DNA of 13,978 nt, from contig JAFOML010000027.1 in the NCBI GenBank assembly GCA_017425345.1, positions 1 to 13,978 on the forward strand. Direction: 5' to 3'. The stretch is from Eubacterium sp. (GTDB lineage: Bacteria > Bacillota_A > Clostridia > Peptostreptococcales > Anaerovoracaceae). The stretch's first letter is position 1, and each line of letters begins with the position of its first letter. Of the stretch, positions 1-7,027 are shown piece after piece. Both the position numbers and the translations under genes were made by a program. The notes beneath the pieces were generated by a model. It ran no database searches. It was not told the DNA's origin and saw only the letters and a list, made by a program, of their open reading frames with translations.

Positions 1-101
1 CAAGGACGTAGCGAACGACTGCAACGGGCGCCGGGAGCTTCAGCTCCTCCGGGTTTCAGTGGGGGATTATAACCCACCACTGAAAGTCGGAAATGGAACC
101 C
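1..101. repeat. 101-bp exact direct repeat, left copy
   Basis: Bases 1-101 are identical, base for base, to 13878-13978. The match runs to both ends of the window, so the true repeat may be longer: the left copy lacks its upstream side and the right copy its downstream side. This is what a contig ending in a multi-copy element, or a loop closed by a shared k-mer, looks like. The repeated stretch is part of the folded element described in the ncRNA entries. Confidence 0.97.
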
Positions 102-140
102 GCCGCCTATAGAGGCGGGGGACATCCGGCGCCCGTTATA
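1..140 (+). ncRNA. Folded RNA-like element, 3' portion (candidate HEARO/omega-RNA-like)
   Basis: Seen directly: a perfect 12-bp long-range stem pairs 23-34 (AACGGGCGCCGG) with 126-137 (CCGGCGCCCGTT) and encloses three hairpins. These are 34-38/43-47 with a TTCA loop; 54-65/73-85, a 12-bp stem with one bulged A (76) and an ATTATAA loop; and 99-108/113-121, a 9-bp stem with one bulged G (102) and an ATAG loop. The unpaired joints are purine-rich (about 86-98). No protein-coding gene of its own is present. The 3' end of the closing stem lies 3 bases before the racemase stop codon. The strand is chosen by analogy; both strands can fold. Inference: size, GC-rich multibranch shape and intergenic position resemble the HEARO/omega-RNA scaffolds of IscB-type IS200/IS605 elements, which also occur without their protein gene. 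A TnpB right-end RNA or an unrelated structured repeat remain possible. Confidence 0.45.
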
Positions 141-1262
141 CTATTCTCGTATGTATTCCACCGCCACACTGCTCCCCATCGTCGCGTAAACGATGCCGGT
201 ATAGCGGATAGCAAACGTCAGAATATCCCCCACCTTAACGGGCGTCTCCGCGTCCGTCACGTCGAGAATCGTATGGTCGAAGCTCGCGCCGATCACGCGT
301 ACCCCTGGCGTCGTACAGATCAGCTCGCCCGGATCCGCGTAGTCCGCTCTCCCGACCGCGAGCAGCGCCTTCCGCCGCATCCCGATATCCTCGTACACTG
401 GCTTATGCCCAAACGCATCCACACAGAGCTCCCCGATCGGATGGCTGGCTTTGGTCTGCACTTCGACGACTTCCGCCGCGAGATGCCACGCATCGCCCCT
501 AAGAAACGGTGTCGGCGTATCGTAGAGGAGCGGCAGATCTTTCCCGATCGTAAGCACCTCCCCGAGACGCATGCTGTTGATCTCCGCCGGCATGGTCCCG
601 TCCAGCACGCGCGGAAATGCCGTCGTATCCGCGCCGGAAATGATCTCCAGCTTGTGGCCGACCGCCTTTTCGACCTCGTGATGCACGTCCACGAGCTCCT
701 GCATCTTGGCAGGTGTGCAGGCCACACTGCCGTAGCAGCCGAGATTTGTTCCAGTTCCGAGAAGATGCAGGTGCGGAGCCGCCTCCACATAGCGCGCCGC
801 TTCGATCAGATCCTCCATCTCCCAGAAGCCTTCCCTAAGATCGCCGAGGTCCTTCATGAGGATGACGCTGTGAACTAGATTTTGTCTCCCGGCCTCCGCA
901 TTCGCAGCCCGAAGCACCGTCAGGTCGCTCATGAGAGACACCTCGCAAAGCCCGATCATCTCCGGAAGCTCGCTCAGCATCGGAATGCGGATCATCATGC
1001 CGGGCAGGGTCACGCCTTCCTCGCGCAGACGCCGGAACTGCTCCAGCCTGGAGGTCGCGATCCACCGGCAGCCTTCTTCCTGAAAGATCTTTGCGACCGG
1101 CGCCAGACCGCCGCAGCCCTTGATCACAGCTGCGACCTGGATCCCGGCGGCGCGTGCCCGGGCCATGACCTCCTGCGTGTTTTTGCGCAAAATCTTAAGA
1201 TCGCACACCAATCGCGGATAGTAATCCGCGCGCACGTCTTTTCCGACTTCCATCCGGGACAT
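141..1262 (-). CDS. Ornithine/alanine racemase family PLP enzyme
   Basis: A 373-residue fold-type III PLP enzyme (alanine racemase-like barrel) that probably interconverts L- and D-forms of an amino acid, most likely ornithine. The PLP lysine is K48 in AVIKG. The segments HSVILMKDLGDLREG (131-145), GTNLGCYG (171-178), ISGADTT (208-214), MRLGE (231-235) and VDAFGHKPVYEDIG (281-294) match the layout of clostridial ornithine racemase (Orr) rather than cell-wall Alr. The usual Orr partners (ornithine aminomutase genes) are not in the window, so substrate is uncertain; lysine or alanine racemization is possible. Start: ATG at 1262 has AGGAGG at 1267-1272, 4 bases away; an internal ATG at 1253 would have 13. 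It is read away from the neighbouring fusion gene from its own promoter. Its stop (TAG) nearly touches the folded element, and no classical terminator is seen beyond it. Confidence 0.85.
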   Translation of the reverse strand: MSRMEVGKDVRADYYPRLVCDLKILRKNTQEVMARARAAGIQVAAVIKGCGGLAPVAKIFQEEGCRWIATSRLEQFRRLREEGVTLPGMMIRIPMLSELPEMIGLCEVSLMSDLTVLRAANAEAGRQNLVHSVILMKDLGDLREGFWEMEDLIEAARYVEAAPHLHLLGTGTNLGCYGSVACTPAKMQELVDVHHEVEKAVGHKLEIISGADTTAFPRVLDGTMPAEINSMRLGEVLTIGKDLPLLYDTPTPFLRGDAWHLAAEVVEVQTKASHPIGELCVDAFGHKPVYEDIGMRRKALLAVGRADYADPGELICTTPGVRVIGASFDHTILDVTDAETPVKVGDILTFAIRYTGIVYATMGSSVAVEYIRE

Positions 1263-1302
1263 AGCGCCTCCTGTTCGTCATTATGCGGCATCCTATGCTT
1301 CT

Positions 1303-1331
1303 ATTGTAAAGGGGTAGTATCTATTTTTCAA
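1303..1331 (-). promoter_or_regulatory. Sigma-A-type promoter for the racemase
   Basis: On the minus strand, TTGAAA (1326-1331) and TACAAT (1303-1308) are separated by 17 bases, each matching the consensus at 5 of 6 positions. This predicts a start near 1296 and a leader of about 33 nt ending in the AGGAGG ribosome-binding site. It lies back to back with the promoter of the rightward gene. Confidence 0.7.
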
Positions 1332-1341
1332 TCAGCACTGC

Positions 1342-1370
1342 GTGAAATCCGGCGCAGAATCGTGTATACT
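1342..1370 (+). promoter_or_regulatory. Promoter for the GNAT-flavodoxin fusion gene
   Basis: GTGAAA (1342-1347, 4 of 6) and TATACT (1365-1370, 5 of 6) are 17 bases apart on the plus strand. The predicted start is near 1377, just before the GGAGG at 1381-1385. The -35 boxes of the two divergent promoters are 10 bases apart, so one bound protein could affect both. Confidence 0.55.
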
Positions 1371-1394
1371 TAAAGAGCAAGGAGGCATAGAAGG

Positions 1395-2417
1395 ATGGAT
1401 ACCAGAAAGATCACGATTACAGAAACCAGTCATTACATGGACCTGGCAGGGTTGTTTCACGATGCCGGTCTGGAGAATACGGACCGCGTGCCGGATGGCT
1501 TCATCACCGCATTCCGGGCGGACACGCCGGACGGGAAGCTTGCCGGCGGGGTCAGCCTTGTCCGGCGGAACGGATTCTATATACTGAACGACATCGCGGT
1601 CATGGAGGAGCTTCGGAAGAGCGGGATCGGGATGCGGATGCTCTGTACGGCGATGGCACGCCTTCAGGACATGGGCGCAGGTACCGTTTATCTGACGGCG
1701 AAAGCCCCGGGATTTTTCCGCAAATACGGCTTCCGGGAAACTGCTCCGGAAGACACACCTGACATCTTTCACTGCAACGGCTGCAATCAGCTGGAAGAAT
1801 GCCGGCCGGTGTTCATGAAGCGGGAGGTCTCCGCGGAGAGGCTTCTGTTCATCGACAGCTGTGTCAGCACGCACCGCTCACGCACGCTTCAGCTCTGCCG
1901 CGCCTGGCTTGCGCGCTACCTTGAGACCCATCCGAAAACGGTTCTGGATATGATCGTGCTGGATACCGATCACCTGCATTCTCTGGACGGACAGACCGCC
2001 AGACACCGTACGGATCTGGTTGAGGCCGGGGATTTTGACGATCCGATCTTCGATCTGGCCTATCAGTTCCGGCGGGCCGACCGCGTACTGATCGGAGCCC
2101 CCTATTGGGACTGCTCCTTCCCCTCCGTCCTGAAGACCTACATCGAGAATGTCGTCGTGGACAAGCTGACCTTCCACGAAACGGAGCACGGTTACGAAGG
2201 TCTCTGCCCCTGCCGGAAGATCACCTACATCACCACTGCAGGCGGACCGATCGGCGATATGAATCTGGGATACGACTACATACGCGGCGTCTTCCGCATG
2301 CTGGGCGTCAGCGAATATGAGGAATACCGCGCGGAGATGCTGGACATCCAGGGCGCGGATATCGGGGCAATCATGGAGAAGGCACTCGCCGGGATTGCGC
2401 AGGCGGAAATCGACTAA
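1395..2417 (+). CDS. GNAT acetyltransferase fused to azoreductase-like flavoprotein
   Basis: A two-domain protein of 340 residues. Residues 1-145 are a GNAT domain: the acetyl-CoA loop is RKSGIGMRML (74-83) and the typical late motif is FFRKYGF (107-113). A cysteine cluster follows (C127, C130, C136 in CNGCNQLEEC), which could bind a metal. Residues 148-340 are a flavodoxin-like fold of the AzoR/NAD(P)H-quinone reductase type: the first strand and phosphate loop are LLFIDSCVSTHRSR (150-163), GAPYWDCSFPSVLKTYIENV is 234-253, and the flavin-site turn TTAGGPIG is 280-287. It would be a cytoplasmic enzyme joining acetyl transfer to FMN-dependent reduction; substrates are unknown. The reading frame is open throughout, with no frameshift at the junction, so it is a true fusion unless the sequence has an error there. 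Start: GGAGG at 1381-1385, 9 bases before ATG. It is the only plus-strand gene, followed directly by a terminator. Confidence 0.85.
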   Translation: MDTRKITITETSHYMDLAGLFHDAGLENTDRVPDGFITAFRADTPDGKLAGGVSLVRRNGFYILNDIAVMEELRKSGIGMRMLCTAMARLQDMGAGTVYLTAKAPGFFRKYGFRETAPEDTPDIFHCNGCNQLEECRPVFMKREVSAERLLFIDSCVSTHRSRTLQLCRAWLARYLETHPKTVLDMIVLDTDHLHSLDGQTARHRTDLVEAGDFDDPIFDLAYQFRRADRVLIGAPYWDCSFPSVLKTYIENVVVDKLTFHETEHGYEGLCPCRKITYITTAGGPIGDMNLGYDYIRGVFRMLGVSEYEEYRAEMLDIQGADIGAIMEKALAGIAQAEID

Positions 2418-2419
2418 TG

Positions 2420-2454
2420 AAAACAGCGGACTGGAAAAGATCCAGTCCGCTTTT
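2420..2454. terminator. Bidirectional Rho-independent terminator
   Basis: A perfect 9-bp stem, GCGGACTGG (2426-2434) with CCAGTCCGC (2442-2450), has a 7-base loop and is followed by TTTT on the plus strand. On the minus strand the matching tract comes from the AAAA at 2420-2423. It sits between two converging genes, 3 bases after the fusion gene's stop, and can end both transcripts. Confidence 0.88.
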
Positions 2455-2463
2455 GATTCGATA

Positions 2464-3870
2464 TTACAGCATCGGCAACTTGTACAGGATGATCGTAAAC
2501 ACCACCATGCCGAACAGTGCAAACGGGTAGGTCGCGCCGTAGCCGCCTGCCGGATCCTCGCTTCCGACCGCATCGGTCGCTGCGCCTAGTCCCGGTGTGG
2601 AGGTCATGCCGCCGCAGATCGCGCCGGACAGCATGATCCAGTTCAGATGGAAGGCATAGCGTCCCACGAGGAAGCCGACCATGCAGGAGATGACGCCGAC
2701 CACGATACTGACCAGCGCCAGCGTCAGGCCGGAGCCGAACAGCGCATCGACCGCGCCGTAACCGTAATTCAGACCGACGATCGCCAGGAAGAATGCCAGC
2801 GCGAGCTCGCGGATCACGCTCAGTGTCTCCGGATCCATGCGGAAGTTCATAGGGCCGATCTTTCCGATGTAACCGAGCAGCAGTCCTCCGATCAGCACGC
2901 CGCCGGTGGATTCCAGGCTGACGTAGCCGAGGGGACCCATGTAGATCTTGATCGAGCCGATCAGGTAGCCGACGAAGCATACGACTGCAAACGCGATGAT
3001 GCTGAACTTGGTCGTTTCGATCTCCTTCGCGCTCTTCGTACTCTCTCTAACCGCGCTCATCTCAATCTGGTAACGCCGCTTCTCCTCTTCAATATCGAAC
3101 CGGAATATGACGTTCAGGAAGTTGACCGCCAGGATCACGATGATGACACCGAACGGATAGCCCACCGCATAGCCGACGCCGACCTGCGATGTGGACTGGT
3201 TGACGTACGCCTCTTTCACCCTTTTCTCGAGCTTCGGCGTATTCTCGACCGTCAGATCCTTATACTTCTCATCCAGGTTCAGAATGCGGATGACCGCCTT
3301 TTTCTCGGCAGGTGAGGCCGATTCATAGTTATTGGCCATCTCCTTGGAATGACTCTCAGCGCTCTCCAGCGCGGAAGCAAGGCCCGGGGAACTGGTCAGC
3401 GCACCGGTATATACGCCGGCGACCGCAAAGGAGTTCGTTCCTTTGACGACTGCGGTGCACGCGTAGGTGGAAGCCGCGCCGACGAAGGTGATCAGAAGTC
3501 CCAGCACCACGAACTTGGTCCCGTACTTCCGCAGCACGTAACCGATATCCTTGGCAGCCAGAAGTCCGACCGCTGCGATGAAAACGATCAGCGACGCCTG
3601 GAAGAAGTAGGAGTGAATGACTCTGCCTCCGTTCCCTTCCATGATCTGCACCGCTGCGGCATACCCTGCCGCCGTCTCATCTCCGGCCTCATAGATGCCC
3701 TGCGCATACCCGTAGACCAGCCATCCGATTGCAAGTCCCACGAACATAGCGCCGGAGGTTCCGAAATTGAACTTTCCGAACTTGACCTTTCCAAAAAGTA
3801 ATCCCAATGCAATGGTGATGAACATCAGTACAAAGGGATTTAACATAAAGGTGATCACTTCGAATTTCAT
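2464..3870 (-). CDS. Aspartate:alanine exchanger-type (YidE/AspT family) membrane transporter
   Basis: An integral membrane protein of 468 residues with about ten membrane spans in two homologous halves. The family hallmark occurs twice: GALTSSPGL (156-164) and GAICGGMTSTPGL (416-428), each followed by a YPF-containing helix. This identifies the AspT/YidE (AAEx) family, whose studied members exchange aspartate for alanine; the substrate here is unknown. The halves are joined by a charged, probably helical segment (about 168-228) and a second charged stretch near 260-285, and I see no TrkA-C domains of the kind many AspT proteins carry there. Start: the ATG at 3870 has GGAG (3880-3883) 9 bases upstream. 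A longer in-frame ATG at 3912 overlaps the -10 box and would encode the leader, so it was not used. It has its own promoter and ends at the shared terminator. Confidence 0.85.
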   Translation of the reverse strand: MKFEVITFMLNPFVLMFITIALGLLFGKVKFGKFNFGTSGAMFVGLAIGWLVYGYAQGIYEAGDETAAGYAAAVQIMEGNGGRVIHSYFFQASLIVFIAAVGLLAAKDIGYVLRKYGTKFVVLGLLITFVGAASTYACTAVVKGTNSFAVAGVYTGALTSSPGLASALESAESHSKEMANNYESASPAEKKAVIRILNLDEKYKDLTVENTPKLEKRVKEAYVNQSTSQVGVGYAVGYPFGVIIVILAVNFLNVIFRFDIEEEKRRYQIEMSAVRESTKSAKEIETTKFSIIAFAVVCFVGYLIGSIKIYMGPLGYVSLESTGGVLIGGLLLGYIGKIGPMNFRMDPETLSVIRELALAFFLAIVGLNYGYGAVDALFGSGLTLALVSIVVGVISCMVGFLVGRYAFHLNWIMLSGAICGGMTSTPGLGAATDAVGSEDPAGGYGATYPFALFGMVVFTIILYKLPML

Positions 3871-3897
3871 AAATACTTTCTCCAAACCAATCAAATA

Positions 3898-3948
3898 CCT
3901 GTTCCGCCACATTATAGCATGGTTTCATGCGGATATGGGCGGAACAGG
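3898..3948. repeat. Nested inverted repeat around the exchanger promoter
   Basis: CCTGTTCCGCC (3898-3908) and GGCGGAACAGG (3938-3948) are perfect 11-bp inverted repeats. Between them is a smaller hairpin, GCATG (3917-3921) with CATGC (3926-3930), that overlaps the extended -10. One arm lies in the -35 area and the other at the predicted transcript start, so a dimeric regulator could bind there. The same pairing in RNA reading out of the MATE gene upstream could act as a weak terminator (TATTTGATT follows it). Both readings are inference. Confidence 0.6.
3911..3919 (-). promoter_or_regulatory. Extended -10 promoter for the exchanger gene
   Basis: On the minus strand the sequence reads TGCTATAAT, a perfect extended -10 element (TGnTATAAT). 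No good -35 box is seen, which is usual for this promoter class. Transcription would begin near 3904, giving a leader of about 34 nt that carries the GGAG site. This also sets the gene start at 3870. Confidence 0.7.
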
Positions 3949-3965
3949 CCCTTGAATACTTGTAT

Positions 3966-5324
3966 TTAAAATGTATCCCGCTCCAGTTTTTTAAGGAATC
4001 CGGAAAGCAGTACCAGCGAAAAGACCATCATGATGCATTCCGTCATGGGCTGCGTCCAGATGAGTCCGGTAAACCCGAACAGGCGGTTCATCAGAAGCAG
4101 GCACGGCACGTACAGCACGAGCTGCCGGATCACCGTGATCAACAGCGCATACATGGGCTTTCCCATGGACTGGAATGAAGACCGGCTGCACGAGATCGCG
4201 CCGACAAACGGCAGGATGCACATATTCGCGCGGAGGACCTGCGCGCCGATGCGGACGACTTCGTCCGTCTGCGAGAAAATGTGGATCAGCTGCGGCGCCC
4301 CGATGCCAAACACCGCCATCACGCAGAGCTCGATTGCGCCGATCGTCAGAACGGCCGCGCGGAGCAGCGCGAGCATGCGCCTGTAGTTTCCTGCCCCGTA
4401 GTTATATCCCATCAGCGGCTGCAGCCCGGCCGCGAAGCCCTGGTAGATGTAGCTTCCGAAGGACATCAGCTTCTGCGAGATCCCCATCGCGGCCACGGTG
4501 ATCTCTCCGTAGGCGACCGCGAGGTTGTTCAGCACGACGAAGGTGCTCGCCGTGAGGAGCGTCTCCAGCGAGGCCGGGATGCCGACCCAGAAGATTTCTT
4601 TGATGACCGCAGGCTGCGGCCTGAGATAGGCGCGCCGGAATTGTAACAAAGTCTTATCCGCCCCATAATACCGCCAGAACACGAGACACCCGAGCAGATT
4701 GCCGAGCACGGTCGCGATCGCGGCGCCACGCACACCGAGGCCGAGCACGAAGATGAAGACCGGGTCCAGCGCGATATTGGCCAGCGTGCCGGCTACCATG
4801 CCCATTACGGAGTAGCGGACGGAGCCTTCGCTCCGCAGCAGCTGCCCGAAAGTATAGTTCCCCATGATGAAGAAGTCCCCGAGGAAGAGAACCTGCACGT
4901 ACGCGCCGGTCAGCGCAGCGGTATTCTCTCCTGCGCCGAGCAGAGAAACGATCGGTCCCAGCAGAATGAGTCCGACCGCCATGATCAGAAGGCTGCTCAC
5001 AAGTGTCATCTCATAACCGGTCAGAAGCGTGCGTTCCGCTCTCTCCTGTTCACCCGCGCCGAGGCTCCGGGCAATCAGCGAGGAGGCGCCGGTTCCGACC
5101 ATATTCCCCATCGCGATCATGACCATCATGACCGGGTAGCCCAGATTGACAGCTGCCAGCTGGTAATCGTCGTGCATCAGTCCGATGAAAAAGGTGTCCA
5201 CCAGGTTGTAAAGCACCATGATGAACATCCCCATCGTGAGAGGCGCTCCCATAGCAAGAACGGCCTTGACCGGCCGTTCTTCTGCCATCGTATAGATTCT
5301 TTTGTCCGTCTTCTGATTCGTCAA
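3966..5324 (-). CDS. MATE family multidrug/organic cation exporter
   Basis: A 452-residue polytopic membrane protein with about twelve hydrophobic spans, the normal MATE length. The first helix, MFIMVLYNLVDTFFIG, and the repeated layout in the second half (YNYGAGNYRRM) are typical of MATE transporters. The family exports cationic drugs and metabolites using a sodium or proton gradient; nothing here fixes the substrate. Start: TTG at 5324 shares the bases TTGA with the TGA stop of the ROK kinase gene, suggesting translational coupling. A downstream ATG at 5288 has no good ribosome site, and residues before it (KRIYTMAEERPVKAVL) still look like the family's usual N-terminus, which favours the TTG. 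It is the last gene of the serpin-kinase unit. Confidence 0.88.
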   Translation of the reverse strand: MTNQKTDKRIYTMAEERPVKAVLAMGAPLTMGMFIMVLYNLVDTFFIGLMHDDYQLAAVNLGYPVMMVMIAMGNMVGTGASSLIARSLGAGEQERAERTLLTGYEMTLVSSLLIMAVGLILLGPIVSLLGAGENTAALTGAYVQVLFLGDFFIMGNYTFGQLLRSEGSVRYSVMGMVAGTLANIALDPVFIFVLGLGVRGAAIATVLGNLLGCLVFWRYYGADKTLLQFRRAYLRPQPAVIKEIFWVGIPASLETLLTASTFVVLNNLAVAYGEITVAAMGISQKLMSFGSYIYQGFAAGLQPLMGYNYGAGNYRRMLALLRAAVLTIGAIELCVMAVFGIGAPQLIHIFSQTDEVVRIGAQVLRANMCILPFVGAISCSRSSFQSMGKPMYALLITVIRQLVLYVPCLLLMNRLFGFTGLIWTQPMTECIMMVFSLVLLSGFLKKLERDTF

Positions 5325-6295
5325 ATCTCTGTTTCCGCCTCCCGTGCCAGTGCCAGAGCGCCGTAGATCACAGAGTCATCGCCCAGCGCCGCATTGGCCA
5401 GTTTCACCGTTTTCCGGATGGAAGGCATGCAGTAGCGGTCGACTTCGGCTAAGATTTTGTCCAGGAACAGATCTCCCACAGCCTCCATGATGCCTCCGCC
5501 GTAGACGACCATCTGCGGACTGAAGGTGTTGATCAGATTGCCGGTCGCGATCGCGAGGTAATGACACGCGCGGTCCACCGCTTCCATGGTGACGGCATCT
5601 TCTTCCTGAAGGGCAAGCTTCAGCTGTTTGCTCTTAAAGACACCGTTCTGGATCTTCTTGGCGAGCTGCGTCTTTCTGCCGCGGGCTGCCTGCTCGCGGA
5701 CGTAGGCGCTCATGCCCTTCTTACTCGAAAAGGCCTCCAGGCACCCGCGCTGCCCGCAGTTGCACAGCGGCCCTTCCGGATCGAGAACCATATGGCCGTA
5801 TTCCGCGCCTTTGAATCCGTAACCCGTATAGAGCTTGCCGTCCAGGATCAGGCCGCCGCCCATGCCGGTGCCGACGAACAGGCCGACCACGTGGTCCAGA
5901 CCTTTCGCTGCGCCGTACTCGTGCTCTCCGAGTACGCCCAGGTTGACGTCATTTCCGATGAAGAACGGCACGCCGAACTTCTTTTCGAGCGGCGTCCGGA
6001 TATCGTAGTTCTCCCACGGGAGATTCGGCGAGAACAGGACCAGTCCTTTATCGCTGTCGATCACGCCCGGAGCGCCTGCTGAGATCGCGCGGATCTCTTC
6101 AGTAGGGATCCCGCTCTCCTCAAGGAGCTCTTCCACGACGCGGACGATGACGACCTCTACGTTTCCGGCGTCGTCACCGAGGGATTTCGTCTTCTTTTTG
6201 ATGCGGCGGACGATCCGGTCCTTATGATCAAAGATCACTCCAAGGACCTTGGTTCCGCCGATATCCAGACAGATCGTGTATTCCTTCTTAGCCAT
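5321..6295 (-). CDS. ROK family sugar kinase (glucokinase-like)
   Basis: A cytoplasmic kinase of 324 residues that phosphorylates a hexose, probably glucose or an N-acetylated hexosamine, using ATP. Visible motifs are the phosphate loop DIGGTK (11-16), the catalytic Asp in NDVN (D116), the second nucleotide loop GTGMGGG (142-148), and the ROK zinc site made by H168 and C178, C180, C185 in the CNCGQRGC pattern. There is no N-terminal helix-turn-helix, so it is an enzyme and not a ROK repressor. Length is normal for bacterial ROK glucokinases. Start: ATG with AGAAAGGG (6304-6311) 8 bases upstream. It overlaps the MATE gene by 4 bases and follows the small secreted protein by 29 bases, so it is probably co-transcribed with both. 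The exact sugar cannot be read from sequence. Confidence 0.9.
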   Translation of the reverse strand: MAKKEYTICLDIGGTKVLGVIFDHKDRIVRRIKKKTKSLGDDAGNVEVVIVRVVEELLEESGIPTEEIRAISAGAPGVIDSDKGLVLFSPNLPWENYDIRTPLEKKFGVPFFIGNDVNLGVLGEHEYGAAKGLDHVVGLFVGTGMGGGLILDGKLYTGYGFKGAEYGHMVLDPEGPLCNCGQRGCLEAFSSKKGMSAYVREQAARGRKTQLAKKIQNGVFKSKQLKLALQEEDAVTMEAVDRACHYLAIATGNLINTFSPQMVVYGGGIMEAVGDLFLDKILAEVDRYCMPSIRKTVKLANAALGDDSVIYGALALAREAETEI

Positions 6296-6324
6296 GTTTT
6301 TTTCCCTTTCTGTGCGAGGTATCC

Positions 6325-7002
6325 TTACCGCACTTTCCGGATGCGGACCTTGGAAAACGGCCCGTAATACTTCTTTCCGTTCTTCTTAACGATGATACGC
6401 AGCTTGTACTGATATACCTTTCCCTTCACAAGGTTTTTATGCAGGACGGACCGGACGTTCGCAGGCCTTTCTGCCGCCAGCACGAACTTTTTGCTTCCCG
6501 GGTACTTGATAAACAGCTGATATTTAAATGCCCCGGGCGTATAGGTCCAGTTCAGGCGTGTCGCGCCGTTCTTCCGGATCTTCTTCAGATACGGCCGAAC
6601 GATCTTAACATCGAACTCAAGCTTCATTTCGACAGCCTCGTACTCGTCTGTTTCCTCTGCCCTGACCAGGACGGCTCCCTTGCCGGGCTTCAGAAGCTCT
6701 CCCTTGCCGGTCTCCTTATCCACCTTGATGATATCCGGTGTCAGGCTCTCATAGGTCACCTTGGTGTACGCGGTATAATCCCATTCCGGATCGAGCCATC
6801 CGAGATAATACGGATCACAAGTGCTGCCGCTGAGAATGCAATTCTGTTTTTTAACCTGCTGTTCTGCCTGATCGGAAGTGTCTGCATCGCCTGCCTCATC
6901 CGCATAGACGTACGCATTCCCAAAGCAGAACCCGAAAACCAAAAGTCCTGCCACGAGCCAAAGCATCAGGATTCGACTGTCGATCGACCTGAGATTTCTC
7001 AT
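6325..7002 (-). CDS. Secreted protein with Big2-like and FN3-like domains
   Basis: A 225-residue exported protein of unknown function. Residues 11-30 are a hydrophobic signal segment with likely cleavage after AYVYA (34). Residues 78-135 resemble a bacterial Ig-like (Big2) domain: the pattern SLTPDIIKVDKETGKGELLKPGKG matches the family's surface-repeat consensus (given here at 86-109). Residues 138-225 look like a fibronectin type III fold, ending in the lysine/arginine-rich KYYGPFSKVRIRKVR. There are two cysteines (C55, C62) in the mature part. No sortase motif or lipobox is seen, so it is either free or held by charge on the cell wall. Start: AGGAGG at 7011-7016, 8 bases before ATG. It lies 25 bases after the serpin gene and may act with it at the surface, but that is inference. 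Confidence 0.7.
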   Translation of the reverse strand: MRNLRSIDSRILMLWLVAGLLVFGFCFGNAYVYADEAGDADTSDQAEQQVKKQNCILSGSTCDPYYLGWLDPEWDYTAYTKVTYESLTPDIIKVDKETGKGELLKPGKGAVLVRAEETDEYEAVEMKLEFDVKIVRPYLKKIRKNGATRLNWTYTPGAFKYQLFIKYPGSKKFVLAAERPANVRSVLHKNLVKGKVYQYKLRIIVKKNGKKYYGPFSKVRIRKVR

Positions 7003-7027
7003 TGCTGTGCCCTCCTATATCCGAATA

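Noticed and set aside
1..140. A CRISPR array made from the repeat
   Set aside because: There is only one copy at each end, with no regularly spaced repeats and no cas genes.
3871..3912. A start at 3912 for the exchanger
   Set aside because: That ATG overlaps the perfect extended -10 box and the added 14 residues would be encoded by the leader with the ribosome site; the ATG at 3870 is correctly spaced.
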